A stretch of DNA of 27,160 nt from Mnemiopsis leidyi (Eukaryota; Ctenophora; Tentaculata; Lobata; Bolinopsidae), in assembly GCA_000226015.1 (NCBI GenBank), contig JH152734.1, positions 55,223 to 82,382 on the forward strand, given 5' to 3'. Under the pieces are notes generated by a model. That model had not been told where the DNA came from, did no database searches, and saw only the letters and a list, made by a program, of their open reading frames with translations. Shown piece after piece: positions 12,401 to 17,332 of the stretch (its first letter is position 1; each line of letters starts with the position of its first letter). Made by a program: the position numbers and the translations under genes.

Positions 12401-13698
12401 ATGCTCCTGGTTCCTGGAATGAACAGAATGAACAAAAAACCGAAACAAAAAGTCTCCGAAACGCCCCAAAATGACTTGGAATCGGTTTGTATCGTTATTA
12501 GAAGTGTCCCTGAAAAGTTTGGACCATCTACAATTTCCGGAAGGGGTCTTAGTGGGTTGATACACTTGTCCCAAATATGTGACGCAAACCTAACAGAGTG
12601 ATACATAACTAACAGAGACCATAGTGAGACATACCTAACAGAAACCATAGTGAGACATACCTAACAGAGACCATAGTGAGACATACCTAACAGAAACCAT
12701 AGTGAGACATACCTAAGATAGTGAGACATACCTAACAGAGACCATAGTGAGACATACCTAACAGAGACCGTAGTGAGACATACCTAACAGAGACCATAGT
12801 GAGACATACCTAACAGAAACCAGAGGAAAACTAACCTAGTGAGTTGAAGATGAGATCTAGAGATCTGGGTAGCAACCCCGCGTCATGTCGGGGTCCCTGT
12901 ACAGTATGGGTCTTTCCACTGGCGGTAACTCCGTATGTGAAAAGTAGGGCATTGTTCTCCAAATTTAGACATTCATCTGAAAGTGAATGTTCGTGAATCA
13001 TGGTTACATGCTTTACCACTTGTTGCTTTACTTGTTGTCATAATGTTGTCATTTTGTTGCATCGACACCGGACAAAATTGCCCAATATCTATATGACACA
13101 AAAAAACAAATCCCAATGTCGGCCCCGTGCATATCTTAAACAAATAACTCCACATTAAGGGAAGATAAGCAAATTAACCTTTTGAAAAATACATCCAAAT
13201 AAGTCGGTAAATAGATCAAAAAAATCCAGAAAATTCGTCATTCCACCGACCTAACAAGGGCAAAGCAGTGCTCTCGAACAGCTCCGCTTGAGAGGTGCTG
13301 GGTACAAATATCTTTGAGAACTTGAACTTTTGAACGGACAGAGTGTGGTTTCGGTGTGAATTCTTATGCGTTTCGGAATTATCTGGAGCAGTGGCGACCA
13401 GTGATCCCGGTTCATCTGGGTCGACATAATAAACATCGGGGGTCGTTGCACCAGATTTTGTGTTCCTTAAACGCAAATATACCTGAACGATAGAGTATTT
13501 GTTTGAGGAGGGAGCAACATGGCTGTTTTGTGTTTCTTGAAAGTTGGCAAACCCCAACCCCACGATTTATAATTATCATGATAATTTAAGATAATTTAGA
13601 TAATTTTAGGGAAGTTGGTTATAACTTTAAAAATTACAAACCTTAAGTAACGATTCTGAGGAAGAGTTTTCGTGAAGAGTTGTTTCATTCCCTGACAT
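153..13698 (-). CDS. KIF20: Kinesin-6 motor protein (KIF20/MKLP2-like), 21 coding exons visible, 3' end beyond the window
   Basis: The product is a microtubule motor of the kinesin-6 family, whose members act at the central spindle and midbody in cytokinesis. I assembled 21 exons from GT-AG borders and unbroken reading phase: 2975 nt, 991 codons plus two bases. Order: short N-terminus, motor domain (about residues 18-453), then a long charged coiled-coil stalk. P-loop GVTASGKT is at residues 112-119, switch I NQNSSRSH at 317-324, switch II DLAGSE at 350-355. A long loop-6 insertion between FNSLG and YSVWVSYLE is typical of kinesin-6. Motor details resemble KIF20A ([11 protein letters not shown]) and also KIF23 ([14 protein letters not shown]), so the exact paralogue is open. 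The stalk is already longer than I expect for KIF20A and continues past the left edge. Exon lists are in the two part entries. Motor assignment is secure; individual stalk exons are inference from phase and composition. Confidence 0.9.
422..472. repeat. Short repeat copy on the other flank of the LINE
   Basis: Partner of the repeat at 3849-3899, in the same orientation, sharing the AAACTCTA start, the TTTTGGGAATTTTAGG core and the GAGTTTT end. It lies just past the 3' end of the LINE. A G-rich stretch precedes it (about 408-422). Confidence 0.45.
511..2741 (-). pseudogene. LINE reverse transcriptase and C-terminal domain (frameshifted)
   Basis: The region carries RT motifs in order: [51 protein letters not shown] (first catalytic Asp), [19 protein letters not shown] and CFADDTRI (catalytic Asp pair as FADD). 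The reading frame shifts at an eight-base homopolymer (2047-2054), near 1350 between NSMALH and EDKFEYMAH, and near 1120 before [15 protein letters not shown]. The last frame ends at a stop at 511. Several shifts fall in or near simple sequence, so some may be assembly errors, but five shifts in one element favour real decay. Confidence 0.85.
2742..3601 (-). pseudogene. LINE apurinic-type endonuclease domain (part of decayed ORF2)
   Basis: This frame is open for about 290 codons and holds the exonuclease-endonuclease-phosphatase fold motifs in order: LLNAQSI near the N-terminus, ALTETWL (catalytic Glu), [21 protein letters not shown] (Asp and Asn) and LSDHDMV (Asp-His). All expected catalytic positions are present. 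The protein is then cut by a frameshift near 2730, where [11 protein letters not shown] continues as [10 protein letters not shown] in the next frame. An N-terminal stretch in another frame from 3696 ([16 protein letters not shown]) probably belongs to the same ORF. In LINEs this domain nicks target DNA to prime reverse transcription. Confidence 0.85.
3849..3899. repeat. Short repeat copy on one flank of the LINE (partner at 422-472)
   Basis: By eye, the sequence AAACTCTA..CC.TTTTTGGGA.TTTTAGG ... GAGTTTT occurs here and again at 422-472 in the same direction, with roughly three quarters of positions equal. The two copies bracket the LINE. The pair could be a diverged short repeat family into which the LINE inserted, or an unusually long and old target-site duplication. 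Just before this copy, 3829-3858 is a run of CTCTAAAAA-like units. Confidence 0.45.
3884..3927. repeat. Perfect 20-bp inverted repeat with 4-base loop
   Basis: GATATCGAGTTTTAAACTAT at 3884-3903 is followed by TGAA and by its exact reverse complement at 3908-3927. It could form a cruciform in DNA or a 20-bp hairpin in the kinesin pre-mRNA. Its left arm overlaps the repeat copy that flanks the LINE. Perfect arms next to decayed elements suggest a recent or maintained structure, such as a fold-back or MITE end; the function is unknown. Confidence 0.9.
4090..5353 (+). pseudogene. AIG1/GIMAP-like GTPase copy with coiled-coil tail, frameshifted, antisense inside the kinesin intron
   Basis: Read across frames, the plus strand encodes a P-loop GTPase. 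[11 protein letters not shown] (4110-4142) is G1 and is broken right after the loop by an indel at [20 protein letters not shown] follows in the next frame. [13 protein letters not shown] is a G3-like DxxG motif (about 4270-4310). A second shift in an A-run near 4307 leads to [20 protein letters not shown] and [16 protein letters not shown] third lies near 4540 and a fourth in the A8 run near 4670. The last frame, 4691-5353, is open for 220 codons: about 130 residues of Glu/Lys-rich coiled coil ([16 protein letters not shown]), then a hydrophobic stretch and a C-terminus. No canonical NKxD motif is seen. It appears intronless, which would fit a retrocopy, though I see no poly(A) tail. AIG1/GIMAP is my best family guess. 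Confidence 0.65.
5519..5530. repeat. Poly(C) tract (12 C)
   Basis: Twelve C in a row followed by AAAAA, in the kinesin intron between the GTPase copy and exon 20. The rest of 5354-5691 shows no gene signal. Confidence 0.95.
5778..5869. repeat. 46-bp tandem duplication covering the exon 20 acceptor
   Basis: Two adjacent 46-bp copies (5778-5823 and 5824-5869), each starting AACGTTGTGTCTCCAGACTT, differ at about four positions. On the minus strand each contains the same 3' splice signal GCTAATTTCAG. The downstream copy (acceptor ending 5803) gives the in-phase exon. The upstream copy would add 46 nt and shift the frame, so it would be either ignored or a source of nonsense-mediated decay. Confidence 0.9.
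6909..6945. repeat. Nine-base repeat inside kinesin exon 18 (KEN repeat)
   Basis: On the minus strand, units of AA(G/T)AAGGAG-type repeat and encode KEN-KEN-KEN. Nine-base units keep the frame, so copy number could vary without harming the protein. KEN is also the core of the APC/C-Cdh1 degron, which is of interest in a cytokinesis kinesin, but a simple repeat is the plainer reading. Confidence 0.7.
8114..8161. repeat. 24-bp tandem duplication covering the exon 14 acceptor
   Basis: TAAGGAGTTGGCGAACCTGT at 8114 recurs at 8138 with one or two changes. On the minus strand the first copy supplies the used acceptor TCACAG|G at 8129; the second has CACAAG|T in the same place. Use of the second would lengthen the exon by 23 nt, shift the frame and soon reach a stop. 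Confidence 0.85.
9669..13698 (-). CDS. KIF20: Kinesin-6, exons 1-9 (N-terminus and motor domain)
   Basis: Part of the kinesin gene. Exons: 13642-13698, 13251-13482, 12836-12976, 11930-12060, 11697-11775, 11438-11581, 10760-10905, 10301-10404, 9669-9993. The start is the ATG at 13698-13696 ([19 protein letters not shown]), chosen because an in-frame TAG lies 9 nt upstream and because exon 1 ends AAG|GTTTGT and joins in phase to VYLRLRN, the usual first strand of a kinesin motor. The longer open frame upstream of exon 2 has no ATG and is read as intron. Exon 3 has the P-loop, exons 4-5 the kinesin-6 loop-6 insertion, exon 6 [19 protein letters not shown], exon 8 switch I, exon 9 switch II and the end of the motor ([12 protein letters not shown]). 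Odd point: the P-loop reads GVTASGKT rather than the common GQTGSGKT, as expected for kinesin-6 relatives. Confidence 0.9.
11090..11424. repeat. Minisatellite in kinesin intron 6
   Basis: About seven imperfect units built from AAACAAACAGAAAGAAGCAG, one or two CACCTACAGCAG blocks and CACTGCCT, each about 38-53 bp. The array ends only some 13 bp from the exon 6 donor at 11437. On the transcribed strand each CACCTACAG block reads CTGTAGGTG, an AG|GT junction resembling a weak splice site. Units near the exon are most alike (11280-11424), suggesting the most recent growth there. Confidence 0.9.
12589..12823. repeat. 26-bp minisatellite in kinesin intron 3, splice-site-like units
   Basis: About eight full units of CCTAACAGAGACCATAGTGA plus GACATA, with small changes (GAGACC/GAAACC), one 6-bp internal loss near 12711 and a partial last copy. 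The array begins about 12 bp downstream of the exon 3 donor (12835). On the transcribed strand each unit reads TCTGTTAG|GTATGT: a pyrimidine-rich stretch, AG and a consensus-like 5' splice site with nothing between. Confidence 0.95.
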
Positions 13699-14035
13699 AA
13701 TCCACTAAACATCATTGGTAAATTAGGAAACACGTGACAGAATAAATAGTTAACTATGTTTATCTCGCTTTTTTTAAAAGGTTTGGAAAAAAGAATCAAT
13801 TAATTGACAATTCCAGTAATCCTAAGTGTATAACTAATATATTAGAAATAGAATTAGAATAGTAGCTAGAAAATCCTTCAATTACCCGAACCATCATTGA
13901 TGATATCTTTGTTTTAGAAATTAGAACCCAGTTACTTGTATTCTTTTTCTACAATAACAATAAATTATATTACCCTCTAAACACTTAAAAACCGAAAAAT
14001 GTTTTATCTAAAAGAATGCAGAAAATACTCTGTCT
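13699..14035. other. Short AT-rich gap between PIN4 stop and kinesin start
   Basis: Only 337 bp separate the PIN4 stop codon from the kinesin start, both on the minus strand. The gap must hold the PIN4 3' UTR and the kinesin promoter and 5' UTR. I see no AATAAA on the minus strand and no TATA box I would defend. Confidence 0.6.
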
Positions 14036-14697
14036 TCACTTTTTATCCTCCACCATGATAATATGATAACCAAACTTTGTCTTAACTTGAACATAGTTCG
14101 GGTTGGCAACAGTACTTTTAGGCAGTGCAAATGCGGCATCCTGGAACGGACCAACCATGCTACCGCGGGTCATCCATCCCAGATCCCCACCGCTGCGCGC
14201 CTTGTCCTCACTGTACTTGGTTGCCACTTCGTTGAACTTGACTCCGTTTTGAAGCTCTGCCAAGGCTTCCATGGACTTAGATTGTTTTTCGCAGAGAATG
14301 TGACGAACTTTAACTGCTGTTCCTCCTGATGCAATGTAAGAGAGGTTAAAGATGGTACAACAAAGCATCAAAGGCATGTAACTCTTGTGTTTAACTGAGC
14401 ATTTAAAATTCTTAACGAAGTATGGAGTACAGTAGTTCAGTACTTAGGACTCGGTACAGTAAATATCCTCCCCAAATTTTTCAGGAAAACAAATAGATTG
14501 ATCGAAGTTGTGATAGGAAAGTCGAGATGGGACAGAGAGGAAATATTTGACAGGTTTAAGTCAAGGAAACATTACAAACCTTTCTTTTCTTTCGGTTCAG
14601 AAGCAGCACTGGCTCCAGAATCGCCTTTTCCCTTTCCTTTTCCACCTCCGCCGCCTTTGCTGCCACCACCACCGCCACCACCTCCTTTTTTACCCAT
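14036..14697 (-). CDS. PIN4: Parvulin-type peptidyl-prolyl cis-trans isomerase PIN4
   Basis: PIN4 catalyses cis-trans isomerisation of X-Pro bonds; family members act in pre-rRNA processing, chromatin and, for one isoform, mitochondria. Two coding exons: 14580-14697 and 14036-14325, joined in phase 1 at AAAG|GTTTGT ... CATCAG|GAGG, giving 135 aa against about 131 in human PIN4. The N-terminus (residues 2-30) is Gly/Lys-rich and basic (MGKKGGGG...), like the low-complexity tail of the human protein. The parvulin domain follows: [43 protein letters not shown] and [12 protein letters not shown], covering the active-site His and the substrate pocket. The match to PIN4 rather than PIN1 is very strong and there is no WW domain. 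The start is the ATG at 14697-14695. Confidence 0.96.
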
Positions 14698-14770
14698 TCT
14701 TAAGCTCTTAACATTTAACTTGTAACTCTAAGAAATAAAATGTGACAAAACTGTTGCTGTGTCACCATTC

Positions 14771-15400
14771 TAGAGATAGACCGGGATCCCGGTTAATTCC
14801 CGTTCCCGGTGAAATCGAACTCAGATTCAAGTTCCCGGTAAAAGTACTGAAATTTTGCTAGGAATAAATTGGGAATTTCAAATTCTGGCCAAACTCTTTT
14901 ATTCATATTTCTGGTTGACTACAAGTAAAATGCTTCTAGGTCAAACTTTTACTTCGTTATATTTCAGAGTGACTCATCCATAGGTAGCGTAGGTTGCTAG
15001 ATAGTCATTTAATCCAATCAAATTTTCAACTCGAATGTGAAATGCCCTTATAACGTGACTTGGGAAGCTTATCAGACTACATGCTGCACTGGCTCTCTAA
15101 TCCAATCGGCCAACTATTTATGAGCGACCTATAATCATTCTATATCAATTAAGCTTAATTTAAGATAGCAACAATAATTGTACAACAAATCGCACTCAAA
15201 ACTCACGCCTGATTGGTTTTATGAAGTGTAAGAATTTTTGTAACTTTTAAACGTGTATGTTAGTTCTAACTTACATAATATACTCCAAGACCTAGTAAAC
15301 TCCTGGTTTCATTCCCCACATTTCAGTTTTATTCCCGGCTTATTCCCATTCCCAACACTTTATATACCTTTCCCGTTTCGGCAAAAAACCGCTCACTCTA
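14771..15400. mobile_element. Possible non-autonomous DNA transposon (hAT-like MITE)
   Basis: The PIN4-isochorismatase gap holds CCGGGATCCCGGTTAATTCC near its left end and several TTCCCG/ATTCCC blocks near both ends, a composition seen in some hAT-type elements. Candidate ends are TAGAGATAGACCGG (14771) and, inverted, TAGAGTGAGCGG (ending 15400); CCATT lies next to both ends and might be the remnant of a target duplication. No transposase ORF is present. The terminal match is imperfect, so the element is only a candidate. Confidence 0.25.
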
Positions 15401-15801
15401 CCATTTAGTCAAGCAGAGTGCTGCATTTTAACAGCCAGCTATTATAGCTATTATAGCTGAGCTGTAATATAAGCGGTATGTTATTCAGAATAGTACAGTA
15501 TTACCATTACTTCATTTTGACTGCAGTATTTTTACAGATGTAAACTCAAAAACACACAGTTTTAAGAATAATAATAGGTGGACTCAAGTTGTAACCAGTT
15601 TATATGGTATTTAAATTTACGACAATCCCTTACAAGTTATAAATCATTTAAAACCAGTTTTAAACATAATCGCATTGATACATAAAGAGAAGGTAAAATA
15701 TTGCAACTTCATTAGGATTATTAGGAAAATGTTGAATGCTGAACCAGAACGAGCCAAAATAATCGGTTCTCTTATTTTAGTCTATCGTGTATTCAGAATC
15801 A
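15401..15801. other. AT-rich intergenic DNA, no gene seen
   Basis: Between the possible MITE and the isochorismatase polyadenylation signal I see only AT-rich sequence with short direct repeats (TATTATAGC near 15440). No coding or RNA gene signal was found. Confidence 0.6.
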
Positions 15802-15807
15802 TTTATT
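15802..15807 (-). promoter_or_regulatory. AATAAA polyadenylation signal of the isochorismatase gene
   Basis: TTTATT on the plus strand is AATAAA on the minus strand, starting 12 nt after the TAG stop at 15819-15821. This implies a very short 3' UTR. Confidence 0.6.
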
Positions 15808-15818
15808 CCCAAATGTAA

Positions 15819-16376
15819 CTATTTAATTGAATCGATAGACAGGTCGTGCCAAATATATCCACCATACAGCAACTTTGCAGCCTCGTGTCTCTCCATACTG
15901 CGGTCTGCACAAGCCTCTGACACGACACTTACTTCATAGCCCCGCATGAAAGCCTCATTTGCAGTCATCTGGACGCAAACAGAAGTGATGAGGCCAGCTA
16001 GAATCAACTTTTCTATACCTTTCTTCTGCAAATATTCGTGGAGCCCCGTTCCCAGAAAGCCGTTAAAGGTTGGTTTTATGAAGACCGGCTCATCCTCCAA
16101 CTCCTCAGCCCCTGTAGCTGGCACACCAGTCAGATCCAGAGGTTTTCCAGGATTCAATCTTCGGAATTCCTGGTGCCAGCCTGTGTATTCCGATCTAGCT
16201 TCAGGAGAAGTGTCGTACTTGGCACGGATGTGTATGATATGAAAACCTTTAGTGCGACAACGTGAGAGCAAAGAGGTTAGACGATCCAGAAAATTTGGAA
16301 AGTGCTTGGCTGTATCAGTATTTGGTCCATACCATTCTGGTTGAACATCTATGAGAAGCAGGCCAGTCTTGGACAT
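15819..16376 (-). CDS. Isochorismatase-family cysteine hydrolase
   Basis: A 185-aa single-exon protein of the isochorismatase-like fold, a family that hydrolyses amides or enol ethers such as isochorismate, nicotinamide and N-carbamoylsarcosine. The expected triad is visible: Asp10 in LLLIDVQPEW, Lys101 in EPVFIKPTFNGF and Cys134 in LAGLITSVCVQMTANEA; the Ile-Thr before SVC matches the usual cis-peptide region. The C-terminus includes YEVSVVSEACADRS. I start at the ATG at 16376-16374 because the family normally begins a few residues before LLLID; the same frame is open for 73 more codons upstream (to 16595) but that part lacks family features. Substrate unknown. A complete intronless gene among intron-rich neighbours may be a retrogene or acquired. 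Its AATAAA lies just past the stop. Confidence 0.88.
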   Translation of the reverse strand: MSKTGLLLIDVQPEWYGPNTDTAKHFPNFLDRLTSLLSRCRTKGFHIIHIRAKYDTSPEARSEYTGWHQEFRRLNPGKPLDLTGVPATGAEELEDEPVFIKPTFNGFLGTGLHEYLQKKGIEKLILAGLITSVCVQMTANEAFMRGYEVSVVSEACADRSMERHEAAKLLYGGYIWHDLSIDSIK

Positions 16377-16595
16377 GTTACTTATTAGGGGGTCTGATAA
16401 GGGAAACGATGATACAATCAAACGACCTAAAGTAAATGGGGTAGTAACACCACAGTAAAAGCAAATATCACAAAGAAAGGCCCAGAATCGCTCTGCACAG
16501 GGTTTAGAGGATAACATTTGTGTCACTCCAAGCATGAAAATCACGTAAATCGGATTAGGTTTACAATTACATTTACAGCGCTCTTTTAACTGCAC

Positions 16596-17224
16596 TGGGC
16601 ACTCTACCTACAGCCAAAAACTTTAATCAAATCAATACGAGATCGTTACGTTAACACAGCAAGATAAAACGTGTCCTATAAGGCTAATCAAGTTAGACAA
16701 TATACATAATCGATTATTGCATTGCTTTTGAACCGTTTCTACTGCTCTCTTATCACCTTGTATTATCCACACTAGCAAGAACATCGTCCTCCGGCCGACC
16801 GTGATTATCCTCCTGCTACCTTCTCTTTCTCCCTGCTTCCTGTTCCCTGTTCCTACTATATGTTTTTCCCTACGTCCTCCTTTTTACCTCCCTTCTCCTA
16901 TCTCTCCTTTTTCCTCCATGAAGGAGAAGGCAAGAAAACAGTGTTAAATATTTGTTCGAAAAATGATATCGATATCTTGTTGCCGCTAAATTTATTTTAC
17001 AGTTGAATTTTTAACATCAAAACCTGCATTAGATTTGTTCTTACGGGTATAGGTATCAGACCAAGTATTATAATGGCAGATTAGCGGGTGACAGGGTCAT
17101 TATGCTGAGCTATGTTTTTGATAGGGTAAGCATTTGAGTTCGGTTAAGAGTTTAAGTTTACAGGAACGGGTGATTCCCCAAATCCGGCATAGTGCCAGCA
17201 AAGTTTCTGGCCTAAGTTAAATAT
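16596..17224. other. Intergenic DNA with pyrimidine-rich stretch
   Basis: This gap separates the isochorismatase gene and the M16 peptidase. About 16800-16918 is strongly C/T-rich on the plus strand (CCTTCTCTTTCTCCCTGCTT and similar). It could be a promoter-proximal tract for the isochorismatase gene (reading minus, GA-rich) or simple sequence. No ORF or RNA gene is supported. Confidence 0.5.
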
Positions 17225-17230
17225 TTTAAT
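17225..17230 (-). promoter_or_regulatory. Possible ATTAAA polyadenylation signal of the M16 peptidase
   Basis: TTTAAT on the plus strand reads ATTAAA on the minus strand, about 103 nt after the stop at 17333-17335. It is a common variant signal; position alone supports it. Confidence 0.35.
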
Positions 17231-17332
17231 AATAATGAATAAATAATGCTTGATATAAAATAACCAAAATTCCGGCAAGTTGCTATTTAAACGGTCACTT
17301 AAAGATTCGACGATAGAAAATTTCCCTGTGAA

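Noticed and set aside
12589-12823. Regularly spaced repeats that look like a CRISPR array
   Set aside because: Units are directly adjacent with no unique spacers, and they lie in an intron of a eukaryotic gene.
13483-13563. Open frame upstream of kinesin exon 2
   Set aside because: It has no ATG, begins right after a stop, and is separated from exon 2 by a usable acceptor; exon 1 at 13642-13698 joins in phase instead.
14498-14725. Plus-strand open frame with a polyproline stretch
   Set aside because: It is the reverse reading of the Gly/Lys-rich N-terminus of PIN4.
16377-16595. 73-residue N-terminal extension of the isochorismatase
   Set aside because: The family starts a few residues before LLLID, and the extension has no recognisable features; kept as an unlikely alternative start.
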